Assembly: GCA_964030785.1 (NCBI GenBank)
Contig: OZ034970.1
Coordinates: 16,619,911 to 16,683,910, forward strand
Length of the DNA stretch: 64,000 nt
Origin: Siderastrea siderea
Taxonomy: Eukaryota; Cnidaria; Anthozoa; Scleractinia; Rhizangiidae
Reading direction: 5' to 3'
Position numbers and translations under genes: made by a program. The notes beneath the pieces are model-generated. The model was not told the origin of the DNA. It made no database searches and saw only the letters and a list, made by a program, of their open reading frames with translations. The first letter of the stretch is position 1, and each line of letters begins with the position of its first letter. Shown here in pieces: positions 42,211 through 54,017 of the stretch.

Positions 42211-44253
42211 AAGAAATTTGACTATTTTTTACGGTCAATTTTTTTGACTCGTGGTTGCGATAGAAACTACGAGATATGGTAGTGGAGTCGAGCGCATTCC
42301 TGTTGTTATTTTCGTGAGTTCTCGTGTATATTCGGCGATGTTCGTGAGAACTTTGATAAACTCAAGAGAGGAACTAGGGTCCCTTGCTGTTTGGAGTAAT
42401 AACTTGTGTCGTTTATCAATGATTTCACGCTCAGTAATGTTCAATATGTTGCGGTCAAATTTAAAGGACAAATAGTGTTAGATCACAGCAAACAGCGACG
42501 TGTTCTTAGAATAGGTTTTTGTCAGGAGCATATCGTAATTATACTTGTGTTGAATGTGAAGCATACACAGTCGATGAAACGCTCGATTTCGGTTTCGATT
42601 ACATAATAATCTTGTACAGTGGTGCAATGTTTGATTTTGCTGACGTGACTGCAAAAGGAATTCTGTGTTGGAACATTCAATTCACTTTTTGCGTCTTCTG
42701 TCCATTGGCGATTGTTATTCAAGAGAGACATAGAAAGGAATATTTAAACAAGAAAAAACAGGAAACATGAATGGAATAATTTGTTCTTTACAGAAGATAC
42801 GAAAAGAGACGTTTTGTTATTCTATTTTGATGAAATACAGGGACGTTTGTTGTGCTAATCGAAGGTATGGGAAACCTGAAGTCTGGCTGAAATATACATG
42901 CGGTTGAAACTAGTCTTTGAGACGGTGAAGAAACAAATGAATACACTGAGGACAGTGTTTGATCCGCTATGTAAGCTTAATTGGCTATTTGTTGTCATTT
43001 GTGGTTTCCTGGCTAAACAAGCGATTAAGTTCCATACAAATCCTTATATTTTGCCATTAGGCGGTGGTCTGCTTGTGAGCCCGGGTTCCCCGGTCATTTA
43101 ATATTTTAGTTTAGACGAGAATAAATCTCGCAAGCTAAAAATTCCCATCCCCCCCCAAAAAAAATTATCGTCCAAATTAAAACCTTTGAGTTGCCAGTCC
43201 GCAATAGTGCGTTTTTGAAAACCTCTGTTTTTAGAGTCTCGAAAACAAATTAAAAGATCTGTGTTCTCACTACAGATTGAAAAAATGGATATCAAAAGAT
43301 GTTTAGGCTTTTTCCGGACCTTTTTGCTTTCTTGTGCGCACGCTTCAATTGCACCCGCGATACTACTTGCGATGCCACCGGCCAGCCGGCGACTGCGCAA
43401 TCAGCGTTTTGAAAAAGCTGCGTTTTTTTGCCGTTTATGCCAAAACGACCCCCATAAACCTCCGTTTTCAAAGTCTCCACTTTAAATGGAGTTTTCGAAT
43501 ATCTCCGTTTTATTCATAATCATCTCCATTTTAGATAGCGTTAGTGTGGATGGCCGGCAAAAAAGTTCGTATTTTCAAACAAAAACACATTGGTGTAGAC
43601 GGAACCTGAAGTTGTGAAATCAATAATTGATGTGCAAATCAAACTGGCTAGGATATTCAACGTACACTGCGTACAGAATGAGTGGTTGTGTTGCATCTGA
43701 TTGAGGGACGGACCTTTAGAAAATTACAGTGACAGGGAAGATTTGACATTTTCAAGGTCTTTCAACTCACACGAATTTTTTCTCACCTATTACTCGTGAA
43801 AGTTCTTTTAGTTGTTGTTATTGTTGTTGTTGTCGGAAACCAGAGTGCCAGGCGTCTCTACATACCCGGCAGCCGGGCGTTGCTAAATTGCAATGGTAAA
43901 TGCTCGGCAGTTTACGGCTCAGAGGTTTCACAGTCATCTTTCAAACTACTGAAATAAAGTTTCAGTGATATTGAAATAACAACTCTCAAAGCATCCGTGA
44001 CAATTGTCACTATGGTTGCGTGACGGCTCGGGTCAGACAGGGATCAAGCAAGCTAGCGATTTTCTGGTATGCACAAGCTCGGAAAATTCCCCTGCTACAA
44101 AACCAAATTGGCCTTTTAAATCGATTGGTAATTCTAAACAAACTTCGAATACTCCCACGACGTTTGAACGAAAAATTATGCCTAAATTCTGCGTGTTTCT
44201 GACTGGCGGGCCTGGCGGATCTAGTCACAAAAAGTGTCGCGAACACAGCGATT
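42211..44253. other. Intergenic, nothing clearly recognised
   Basis: Small open frames on both strands show no family similarity. A segment around 43200-43610 with 'cctccgttttcaaagtctcc' and 'gtgtggatgg' looks like an old mobile-element fragment, but its ends could not be fixed. Confidence 0.35.
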
Positions 44254-44571
44254 TCGGATCAATTTGGCTTTCTGGGTAATCAGACGCGGTTTCAGTAAAT
44301 TGGCCTCGCTAAAATTACCGCGCCCGACATTACAAACCGCACCCGATAGTTAACTCAATTCGGACAAGACGTCGACCCTGATTTCTAAATCGAGTTCGGT
44401 TTTTCTTGTTTGAACCCGAGCTCGATTTTTTGAAATATCGGACTCGGGGTCGACTTCTTGTCCGAAGTGAGTTGACTATCGGGTGCGGTTTGTAATGTCG
44501 GGCGCGGTAATTTTAGCGAGGCCGATTTGTTGAAACCGCGTCCGGTTACCCAGAAAGCCAAATTGATCCGA
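44254..44571. mobile_element. Large fold-back element
   Basis: Arms of about 145 bp meet near 44405. The left begins tcggatcaatttggctttct and the right ends with its complement, and both include 'taccgcgcccgacattacaa' or its complement. There is no coding capacity. The open frames here come from the palindrome. Confidence 0.8.
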
Positions 44572-45390
44572 GGTCTATATCTAAACCGGGCTCGATATCT
44601 ACACCGGGGTCCATTTTGTTGTCGGACTCGGTTTTATTTTTTTTTTAGTTTATTTTTTGTTCGGTTTTATTTTGTTCTAACAGTCTATTTTTCACCATGT
44701 TTTCTCCCCTCCCCCACTCCCCTTCGGGAGTGGAAAATTTGGCGGGAAATCTACAAACAACAATTAATATGCATTCATTTAAGAAAATGCAGTTAGCTAG
44801 TAGGCACTAAAGATGCTTATTAATTTCCCCTAAATAGTAAATGTCCGCGACGATATTAAGGCACACGATAATGTCATTCACGCCAATTTTCACCATGTTC
44901 CTACCCTGTGACCCTATCGAAAGAAATTGCCTATCTATCATTTCTTCGTCCTTTCATTTAAACTGCTGGAAACTGAACCTAGAACTGCTGCACACAATAA
45001 ATCGGTACATTTCTGTACACCTGTTAAACATTTATTCATTGATTTTTCCATACAAATATTTTTGTCTTACACGGATACCTTTGTATTCTTGTTGATAAAC
45101 TCCATCAAACAGCAAGCAATAATGACAATGCAAAATTAGTTATCTTTTCTCTCCAGTAAAAAAGGAAAGGCGAAACGTTAACTTAAGGTCCCTAAAAGTT
45201 CTGCCATGCATTAATTATCTACTGCAAACCAATTTTTTGATAATTAAAGACCTGGTAATAACAACTGCACGTAACTGGTTGTTGATTACAGCACCTACAA
45301 TAGTTTGTAACGATCAATTCGACAACACCTCACCGTTATATTACTGACAAAAATTACAGAAATTTTTTCTTCAATAAATTCCTCAGTCAT
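44572..45390. other. Intergenic, nothing recognised
   Basis: It starts with 'ctcgatatctacaccggggt'-type sequence that may be an edge of the fold-back family. Otherwise no feature is seen. Confidence 0.4.
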
Positions 45391-45395
45391 TTAAA

Positions 45396-46454
45396 AGTCG
45401 GCACACACGGAGGGACTAGTCGCAGGGACTTGTTGCAGGGTCTAGTCCTCTCTAATGCTTACACAATGGGTTTATAGTTGCGGGGACAAGTCCCTTGAAG
45501 ATTCTACACGCGGGGACCTGTTAACATCAAAATAGCAAAATTTAGGGCGCTTTTACTGAAATTCACCGAAACGTGAAGACGACAAATGGAATTTTACAGC
45601 GGTCAAACGAGAAAAATATGAAAAATACCTTGACGATAAGGGAATTATTTTTACTGTTTATAGTTTGATTCTTTATCAGTATTTTGTAGATTTACTCAGA
45701 TGTTTCGAACTTTACTAAATAAAGTTTTAAGCGTTTGAAAACGGGAAACCGAGTTAGCCTGTTGGTGCAGTTTGTGAAAGTAACTGTGTTCAGGTGCGGA
45801 ACATTTAAATGGCAAAGAAACTCGTTAATTTGAGAGCAAATAAAATGTATTTGCACTTTTCCCACTATTTTTTATGCTTCAACTGCATCGGGAATAAATT
45901 TTACGATTGAAACGAAAAAACTGCTTCAGACGTTTGGCCCCGGTGAAAATAGAGGGAGCCTCAACAGTGAAAACGAATAGTAAACCGCAAAATATTAAAA
46001 CAAATCAGCTCAATAAAACCGCACGCTTTTCATCTATACCTCTACGAGTGATTGTCATTTGCAAATTCGATAACTTTTTTCTCGAGTGTCCTACTAGATT
46101 GCTGATACAGCCACTGTTCGATCAAGATCCCCTGATACAGGCAAATTCAATATTTTTTCTCCAGGCCAAGTGGCAAAAAAAGTAAAAGATTTTCATTTGG
46201 TCACAGGGACTTTAATAACCCACGCGAACATGTCACACGAAGGGACCAAGCATAGTTCGTGGAACAAGTCCCCTAGACTGGTCCCACGAATTTAAACCAA
46301 TTTGAATTAGATTGACGAGATGATCGTAGGTAACAAATTTTTGCCTCTGCGACTACATGTGTTGTCTAAAATGCCGGTAGTTGACACGGAGGGACTTCAG
46401 TGGACTAGTCATCGCGACAAGTCCCAGGGGCAAGTCCCCTCGTGTGTGCTGACC
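45396..46454. mobile_element. Non-autonomous DNA element, about 1.06 kb, TTAAA-flanked
   Basis: The imperfect terminal inverted repeats read agtcggcacacacggaggga on the left and the complement of ggtcagcacacacgagggga on the right. Subterminal copies of gggacttgt/acaagtccc occur at both ends. TTAAA flanks both sides (45391-45395 and 46455-46459), which could reflect a TTAA target as used by piggyBac-like elements. The open frame at 45907-46185 resembles nothing known. Confidence 0.6.
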
Positions 46455-46459
46455 TTAAA

Positions 46460-47007
46460 GCGTCGACGAAATCTCTTTTTCATTTGCATTTAGAAAGCCA
46501 ATTGTAATGCTTTGCAATTGCAAAGAATATTCCAGAATCTTTTGCCTTCAAATAAAAGCGCTGATTATGGTTGGGGAAAGTTACATCAAAAAATAATTAA
46601 AACTGGCTTCAAAAAAGTGTTTATCGGTTATCGCATTTTCGCCATTAAACATGTTTTTTGGCCGGCAGTGTTTATTTACTACTATAGCTATCGTTGAGTA
46701 CATTACGACAACTTCCTTTAGTTGATTGTCGATAAATTGAGCAGAAGTGCTGCAGTGGTTCATGGGCCCTTTTTCTGAAGCGCTATGAATAGTTCTTGAT
46801 GAAAATTAGCAACATAAAGATTCAGCTTCAAATAAACGTCGAATAAACGTCCAATAAACCGAATTGAACCGGCATTTATTTGAACCCGGTGTTCACTCGA
46901 GAAAAAACGATAAATGATGGTAATTTTTGTGTATTTTAGCACGTGTAAATAGTTTTGGTGAGAGCGCACTTTAAATATGGCGAATTACATGAGATCTGCA
47001 CATACGA
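46460..47007. other. Intergenic, probably the 3' side of the Merlin element
   Basis: No further feature is seen. A terminal inverted repeat for the Merlin element was looked for here and not found. Confidence 0.4.
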
Positions 47008-47861
47008 TCACATAACTGGAGTGTCGGTGGGGAATTGCAAGGGCAAAATGGCAAGGAAATTTCTCATAATAACATTAAAGTCTCCCCCTCTCCACTGGCG
47101 CCACATTCTCTCGTCTAAATAGCTCTGTAGATCTTCTCTCCGTATACCTTTTCTTCGTTTTTGCCCCAGCTTTAGTTGGCTCCAGCTGGATTCAGCCTCC
47201 TGGGTATGTACTCCAGTACGCGGATCCACAAAATTACGCCTGTGGACGACAACACGATGGGAGCTGACGTTTGGCAGGGCAGCCACTCCTCCGTAGGCTG
47301 GCCAATCGTCGGAGTGGACTTCGGTGCCAGGCAGGACGCTACGTTGAATGATTGGCAGGAGAGTGACTGCATCCCTCCGATCTACCACCTGGAAGTACCC
47401 TCTAGCCGGACTGTACTCAGTCGATACTATTCCAAAAACCCAGGAGTCACGTGCCGCTCTCCTTCCCCTGTTATACTGAAATTCAGGATTTTTTGTTAAT
47501 GAACGATTGCACTAAGAACCATTAAACTGCAGAATTATTTGTTAAAAATAATCCCTCTTAGGGTTTACCTTCGCTTTGTGGTTGAATTTGCTTTCGTTGC
47601 ATTTGACTACAACGGCGGGTCCCCCAAAAGGTATAATTGGTCTGATCTGTAAGTCCATGGAACAGACATCCCGCAGTCGTCTGCAAATCCTTGACACCAG
47701 GCTCTTGTTTATGGACAACGCTAGGGGCAATTCTTTCTTGCGGGTCGTCTTGCGTGAAAAAGAAGATGGCCTTGAGAAGAGTTCCCAAGGCAATCTTCGG
47801 AAATATTTCAAAGAGGCTGTTCGTTCGCAAGTTTCTTCGTTTTTTGCATCCTCTGCATCGC
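47008..47861 (-). pseudogene. Merlin-family transposase, exons 2 and 3, frameshifted
   Basis: Read on the minus strand, 47861-47569 encodes RCRGCKKRRNLRTNSLFEIF, the zinc-finger end and conserved block of Merlin (IS1016/IS1595-like) transposases. After a frameshift near 47750 it continues as CRRLRDVC and PFGGPAVVVKCNESKFNHKA. A 93-nt intron (47476-47568, GT-AG) joins it to 47475-47008: [44 protein letters not shown]. The second Asp (SDDW) and final Glu (AESSW) of the DDE triad are visible. The first, normally in 'DE(S/T)KF', is Asn here. The frameshift and lost residue make it inactive. The first exon lies at 50819-50982. Confidence 0.88.
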
Positions 47862-48101
47862 CTTTTAACAGATAACAGGAAAGAAAAAAGCCTTAATAAT
47901 AAGAATTATTACAGTGTAAGCCTACCATACAACTACCACTTTTTGATCTTCAGTTATTGCATCCAGCAACTGCCAAAACAGGCAAATAGATTCAACGCGA
48001 GCCATAGAACAAACTGGTGATTTAAAAATACTACTTTCAAGGCTAAAAAAGGTTTAACAAAGGAAAAAACCGAGCGTTTTCGAGTAATTAAAAGTCAAGG
48101 A

Positions 48102-48785
48102 TTATGGTTTAGGTGTTCCCGATGGGAAGAGTTTCCGAACGAAAGAATGAACTTGTTTGTTCAAATTGGGGCTCCATTGTTGGATCATAAGGCCTTCAAA
48201 AATTTCTGCGTTTGCGAAAAGAATGGGCCGTACAAACAACAGGTTCAGAGTCAATAAAACGTTGTCTGTGACAACTTGATCTGAGAGGTTGATGATAGGA
48301 ACAGAGAAGTTGTTTTCACGGTGTTTAGTTCCCTGAAGTTTAATAAACATTTCGTTGTTGTTGTTTTGTTTTTGTTGGTTTTTTTTTTTTGGGGCGGGGG
48401 GAGGTAAGAAGAGACTCCCGTCTCTCGGTTTGAAGCGATTTCGATGGGCTTTGTTATTCGATGTAAAAGTTTGTAAAATTCTGTACCGTGTTGGGCAACG
48501 ATGTTGTTTCGTGAGTGTCTGATAATCGATGTTAACTCTGCGAAGTTTATGGCTGTGTTGTTGATTTGCTTTAAGAATACTCTTCACGGCAACATGACGG
48601 TCAGCGTCGGATGTATAGTTTTCATTTTCTCTAGCGAAGACTGCATTCTGAAGAGATTTGTGGACGAAGCCAATGGTTTCGTTTTGGTGATTGGCATAAT
48701 ACTTCAAGATCGAGGAAATAAATGGACTGTGTTGACGCATTGCCGCTGAGTTTTGGAAAATCAGGGCAAGACAAACAATCTTCAA
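48102..48785 (-). CDS. Unrecognised 227-codon open frame
   Basis: This is the longest open frame in the second half of the window apart from the LINE fragment. I do not recognise it. It contains a low-complexity Pro/Lys/Gln/Asn stretch encoded by a poly-T/GTT tract at 48356-48405, and has no domain, membrane segment or splice context. It lies inside the Merlin intron, so chance or transposon origin is more likely than a host gene. Confidence 0.2.
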   Translation of the reverse strand: MKIVCLALIFQNSAAMRQHSPFISSILKYYANHQNETIGFVHKSLQNAVFARENENYTSDADRHVAVKSILKANQQHSHKLRRVNIDYQTLTKQHRCPTRYRILQTFTSNNKAHRNRFKPRDGSLFLPPPAPKKKNQQKQNNNNEMFIKLQGTKHRENNFSVPIINLSDQVVTDNVLLTLNLLFVRPILFANAEIFEGLMIQQWSPNLNKQVHSFVRKLFPSGTPKP

Positions 48786-48924
48786 TCTTGTTATGACATT
48801 TACTAAAACAGATTACTGAGTTTAACACATCATAGGTTTGCCGAAGCTGTTGTCAACCCATGATATTAATGACTAATAACTGTTTCGGTCGTGTGCGGAT
48901 TCGTTCTATGATTGCAAATCTTAA

Positions 48925-49115
48925 TTTCAGATTCTTGAAATGCGTGGTTGTCCCAATTTTTTGCTTTTGATTCTTATAGCCCTTCCTAAAATCTGCTTTC
49001 ACCACAGAGTCGTTAATCGCGCAAAAATACCGTTCTATTGGTAGCCAAACTCCTCACTGAAAAACCCGAATTTCTCGGACCTTGATGCCAAGTAACAAAA
49101 GGAGGCACCTCCTTT
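48925..49115. repeat. Dispersed repeat, copy 3
   Basis: It shares 'aaatgcgtggttgtccca', 'atctgctttcacc', 'gcgcaaaaatacc', 'cccgaatttctcggacc' and 'aagtaacaaaaggaggcacc' with the copies at 29090 and 37370. Confidence 0.65.
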
Positions 49116-49395
49116 TACCCTTTTACTCCCAGAGTCAGCTTTGGAGACATTAAGGTGATTCTCACTTCTTAGTCTGTGGGTAAAATCCTATGGTGTGACT
49201 ATTCAAATGAAACCTCTTCGGCAGTACTTTCACATGGTACTATTTATATTTTAGTATTTTTCAAAATGAAATTTGGGATTCGTCTTGAATTTTGCTTTTA
49301 GGCACTCTAGGGAGTGAAAGGGTTACCAGGAGTGACAGCAACATTCGTTAAGTCTACCATTTGATTTTTTGGCATTTTCATTAAAACAAACTATT

Positions 49396-49857
49396 CAGGG
49401 TCTGGAAGGGTAGGTCCTGATCCCACATCCCGCTCGTCAGTTTACGAGAATCCCACATCCCGCTCGTCAGTTCACGAGAATCCCACATCATCCCGCACTT
49501 TAATTTTTTAATCGTTATCCCGAATTTCGTTTTTTCTTTCCCAAAAATACATGAAAAAAGACTAATTTCTGCAAAAGCTAATAAATTTAAGATGTAGATT
49601 GGCCCTTTCGAAAGATATTTTGCGCTCGCCTGGTTGATTCGCTTTTGCTGCCACAACGTTTATTTGGGTCGTAACGATTTGCCGAATTCCCGACAGGTAG
49701 ACAACAAAATGCCGCATCCCGTGCCGAAATTTTGGAGAATCCCGCTTCCATGATAGCAGTTAAATCCCGAATCCCGTCAAGATATTTTTCTTTTTCCCGC
49801 ATCCCGCACCGTATTTTGGTCAAATCTCGGATCTCGAGAATACCCTTCCAGACCCTG
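49396..49857. mobile_element. Fold-back element with internal 'atcccgc' repeats
   Basis: The ends cagggtctggaagggta and tacccttccagaccctg are exact complements (17 bp). ACTAT flanks both sides with one base of ambiguity. The interior repeats 'tcccacatcccgctcgtcag' and 'atcccgcatccc'-like units. Confidence 0.7.
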
Positions 49858-50289
49858 ACTATCGGACTTTACTGTTTATTTTATAATTAATTGGTTCACA
49901 CATCGTGAGTGGAACTAGTAATTTTTTGCGCGGAAAACATAGTTTTTGGTTGGAAATGTCCGACCCTTCTTTCGGCATCGGATTCGTCATTAGCTTTCGC
50001 ATTTCCTTTCCTCTCTTATTTTAAAATTCTGACGAATTGTTTGAATGGTGTTAAGAAATTAAGTTGTTATACAACTTTGAACTCTTCTATCGCGATACTG
50101 AAAGTACTCTGTTACACGTGTCGGATAAGGTAAGTCCGAGGTTGTTAGAAAGAAAATTAAACTTAATTTGAAATAGAAATTAGAACGTAATAAAGTAAGT
50201 ATAGTCTAACTGCTCTATTGAAGCAAGTTGTGATGGATCGAAAAGGCTCGGCTTGTATGGAATGGACCTGTATCGAAACGACCTGACAC

Positions 50290-50760
50290 CTTCAGGCTGG
50301 TTTTATCGGTATATCGATAAAGATTCAATATGATCGCTTAGATCGCCGCGGTCGCCGAAAAAAAAAGTTCAGCGATCGCGCAATTAAATGGAAACGACTC
50401 TTAAACAATCGTAGTAGTGGCAGCTATCGTTGGGATAACGACTTCTGAGATAGACTTAAGTTCTAATTATGGCCGCTTTCGTTATCATGGATCGCCACGT
50501 TCGTTCAGATCGCTGGCATTTTTTTTAACGGTTGCCGAGAGCCGTCGTATCGAAAGTACGCTTTTTTTAGCCAGTATCTTAGCGATCCAATGGAAACCAG
50601 ATCGAACAGCAATCAATCTCCGCGATTGTCGTTGCAATAACTGCTGCGATCCCGACGATCTGTGAAACTTGTTTCCAGATGAACGCTACGTTCGCTGGAA
50701 TTTTTTTTCAGGGATCCAATGGATGACAGCGATCGTAGCCCTCATATGAAAACCAGCCTT
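50290..50760. mobile_element. Possible MITE with aggctggtttt ends
   Basis: The left side has caggctggttttat and the right side gaaaaccagcct in inverse orientation, with repeated 'gatcgc' motifs inside. The arms diverge quickly, so the boundaries are approximate. Confidence 0.4.
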
Positions 50761-50818
50761 GAGCAGCCTTAACCAGCCTTATATTTTTTAGTTGGGAGGA
50801 CTCAAATACACTACCTAC

Positions 50819-50982
50819 CAAAGAAATCCATCTACATGATTAACGTTCCTGTCGGTTAGCTCCATGCCTTGATTGCACTGGGCACAGTGAAGAGGATCTG
50901 GCAGCAAATAGCACCTCTGAAGCCACTCGATGAGAGTAAAACGCGGTCCTCGTACTAAATCAATGATTTCATCGAAGTTCAT
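50819..50982 (-). pseudogene. Merlin-family transposase, exon 1
   Basis: On the minus strand an ATG at 50982-50980 opens MNFDEIIDLVRG and then LPDPLHCAQCNQGMEL, DGFLW. This is the first half of the N-terminal zinc finger. The donor CTTTG|gtaggt leaves in phase 2, and exon 2 at 47861 supplies G-CGA-TGC, restoring W-R-C and completing the second CxxC pair. The junction matches the DGxxWRC block of Merlin proteins, which supports the intron of about 2.96 kb. Confidence 0.8.
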
Positions 50983-51410
50983 TGTGTTTTCTTGAAAGTT
51001 TTTACTTTACGGCTATTGAGTAGTTCGATATTTTCAGGGATCACTCGTCTTCCAGCCTTTTCAAACGTTACATTGACAAAAACAAAACAATCTTATAAAC
51101 AATGGCCGTTGCCGCGCGTTTTATTGACCTAATTCCCTTAGGGGCCTTTTTGTAAAAGAAAAATGATTTAGTTGTTTCATCAACTATATCAGACAATTGA
51201 CAATCACAATAGGTGTAGTGTCTCTTTTCATTGTTCCTCGCGCGAACGGATTATAAAAGAAATATGAAAAAGGAATCTTAATGTCACATCTGCTTTGCGA
51301 GTAAAGTGTATTTGAAAACTTTCACAACAATGAGGGCATACCTTCTTGGTGCGATTTTAAGAACTTATTGTTTTCTTTCACTCCCGTTGTTAATATTTAT
51401 TCTAACAAAC
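50983..51410. other. Upstream side of the Merlin element, nothing recognised
   Basis: It presumably holds the 5' end of the Merlin element; no terminal repeat was identified. Confidence 0.35.
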
Positions 51411-51413
51411 TTA

Positions 51414-51787
51414 GAGCGCGTTCTTTTGGGACTTTTCCGGATTAGGAATACTCGGAATAGACAGTATTTGTGTTCTTTTGGGAGCAATTCCGTTCTCGGA
51501 ATGAACGGAATATTATTCCGTTCATTCTGCTCCCGATAGCAGAATGAACAGAATGAAAGGAATACGGTTTACTCGGAATAGCCAGAATACGCGTTCTTTT
51601 GGGGAATTTTTGGCGGGAAATCCTACGCGGCCGCCCGCGCGTTTGCAGACATAGTAGTTCTTAGGTCACCTCCGCCATGGGTATTCCGTTTTCAGAAGGA
51701 GCGTTCTTTTCGAAATTGAAATTCCGTGTTTCTTTTATTCCTAAACCAGAATAAGAATAGCCAGAATAGACCGAAAAGAATGCACCC
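51414..51787. mobile_element. TTA-flanked MITE with 'ggaata' subterminal repeats
   Basis: TTA lies on both sides (51411-51413 and 51788-51790). The ends read gagcgcgttcttttggg and, as complement, gggtgcattcttttcgg. The interior has many ggaat/attcc motifs and a palindrome at 51493-51550. A TTA duplication fits the PIF/Harbinger superfamily. Confidence 0.6.
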
Positions 51788-51790
51788 TTA

Positions 51791-53600
51791 GTTTGAGGTG
51801 AGGAAGAGGTGAGAAAGAAAGCTAATCCTAAAAGTACACTTGCTACTCCGCCCCTCCCGCGGCAAGCTGATGTCAAGTAATATTGTTTTTCTTAGCGCGG
51901 TTTCACAAATAGATTTAAATAATTGCAAAAGAACAAAAGAATGAAAACTTTTGTTTTGACCAATATAAACTTTGCTTACACTAAAAGTATTCAGTAAAAT
52001 ACCCTTCACAAGAGTTAGTATAATAATCATCCTGTTGATTTAGTTTTAGTAGAAAGTATTGTAAGTTTTTGCCAAGAAATTTTGGTTTTTTTTTAAAAAA
52101 TCATCTAGAGAAACTAGCGTTGAAGGGTGTCTTTTACACCAAGTGTTAAAGATTATTTGTAACAGAATACCTGAGTCAGTATTGTTATTTTGACTTTTTA
52201 ACAACTTCCTTGTACAAAGGAATTTTATTTCCTTACTCAGCGAAAAGCTTGTTTCAAGGTCGGTGCGAATCCGCGAGAAGGGGTCCAAATAATCCGGTAG
52301 CGGACCTAGAACGGGGCTTCCAGATCCGCTAGCAGATTTGGCAAATCTGCAGTGACACCGACAACTCTTACTGCTTTACTAAGACAAATGAACTACAATT
52401 ACAAAGCACCACTCAAAAAAACGACTTGACTATTTTGAAAATCGAGCGATTGAGTTCGGTAATCGAACTCATCGAAACACTGTGCCAATCGAACACAATC
52501 TAAACCGGCTTCTTCACCGAACATACTCGAACTCTCGAATGATCGAATTCATAGGCTTGGTCTGCGCTAGTCGTGTCAAACTACGAGGTTTCATATGAGA
52601 ACAATCATGGCGCTAGTTGTTATTCAGTATGATTGGTCTACACATGCTGTACAATTAGATTGTTTAGCTTGTCATTGACTACGCCGGGCTTACTGGACTC
52701 TCCGTTTCCTTCGACAAACCCGGTGCTGTGCGGATAACAGCAACACGAGACGTTATGGAGACGTTTACAACATGTTACCGTTTGTTCTACGCGATTATTA
52801 CTGAAGTGAGTAGACGAAATCATTCAATCCTCTATCCACGATTCCTTTTAGTTTAAGTTCTAGCAAGAACACTTACTGAAACCCCTCCGCTTTTGCAACC
52901 TTTAATTACACAACTGCTCCATTGGAAAACCAATTCTATTCTATTAAAATGGCGACTAAACCTGAAGCGAATTCTCAAATTCTGAATTAAAAAGATACTA
53001 ACAATCTTTCACTGAAATGCGACACTGTCTTCGCGATTACAGGCGGCAAAAATAAATAAATAAATAGATAAAAAATCGGTGAGCGAAGCGGCTCGGCGAA
53101 TTTTTTTGCATTTTTTTGGGCAGACTTTTCATTTTTTTTCCCCGTTTTCTCCCCCTCCCCAGGTATGACCTGATACCCGGGTCAGTTATTCTTTATCACT
53201 CAGAGCCTGTTCAAAGGCTACACGAGGCAAAAAACGACGTGATATGCAGGCTTCTGATACATGTCAATTTCTTTCATCAAGACATTTGCCGACGGGCGTC
53301 TATTGGTTAGCTTTGGGGTAGCTGTCAAGAGAAACCCTAGTGTTCTCGAGACATATCCCATAAAATTTCCAAGAGAAAAATTACCTTGGGAAAAATCGGT
53401 CATACTTAAGAACTTCTGCAATAAGTTTCCCTAGGCACGCTGTCATCAAGTTTCCCTAAGTAAAAAAACAGCTTTTGTGGTCTAGAAGATATGGACTGTG
53501 CCGCAGTAGCTAGCCCCACGCACCCCCTGTGACAGGGGCTAGTAGGATAAAGCGTCTTTATTTCTTTTTCTCACCCGCTGATTGATTATTGTCGTTTAAC
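51791..53600. other. Intergenic, nothing recognised
   Basis: Open frames on the minus strand (51788-52030, 52046-52288) and others show no family similarity. An (aaat)n-like run lies near 53050-53070. Confidence 0.4.
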
Positions 53601-53696
53601 TTAAAACTACGGTATCATGTTCGCGTCCCCCGACCACGCGTTAAGCTTCGTCAAGATCGCTCGTGCCGTTACGTTGCTTTCAGTTGGAAACCAACT

Positions 53697-53952
53697 ATGT
53701 GGGGGGGGACAGGGGGGTTTAAACCTCCCGCTTCCCGTACCCCTTAATCCCGGTTCCCGCCCTGTATTTTTTGGCTCCCGCCCCTTTGCATTTATTCGAT
53801 TGCGAAATATTACGCAACGTTGCGTAATTTTTCCCTTTTTCTCCGGCTTCCCGCTACCTTGGGAATCCCGCTTCCCGCCCCCTCTTCTCCCGCCTCCCGT
53901 ACACCTCCCGCCCCCTTTTCTCCCGGTCTCCCGCCCCCCTGTCCCGCCCCAC
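53697..53952. repeat. C-rich degenerate simple repeat
   Basis: Imperfect units of 'cccgcctccc' type alternate with short unique stretches. Long open frames on both strands are compositional artefacts. Confidence 0.75.
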
Positions 53953-54017
53953 AACTATGAGCGCTCAACAAGTTTCTCAAAGTAAACGTAATTTAAAAAG
54001 AACGTTTATTTTTTTAG

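Larger units (their letters stand above)
47862..50818. other. Merlin intron loaded with later repeats
   Basis: This interval separates the first two Merlin transposase exons. It contains an unrecognised open frame (48102-48785, minus), a dispersed repeat (48925-49115), a fragment of the 107-bp unit (49145-49250), a fold-back (49396-49857) and a weak inverted-repeat element (about 50290-50760). Much of its length is therefore inserted sequence. Confidence 0.6.

Noticed and set aside
47176..47499. Plus-strand ORF of 107 codons, and others at 47576-47875 and 47691-48020
   Set aside because: They are shadows of the minus-strand Merlin transposase.
53607..53985. Gly/Arg- and Pro-rich ORFs on both strands
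   Set aside because: They come from a C-rich simple repeat that keeps several frames open at once.
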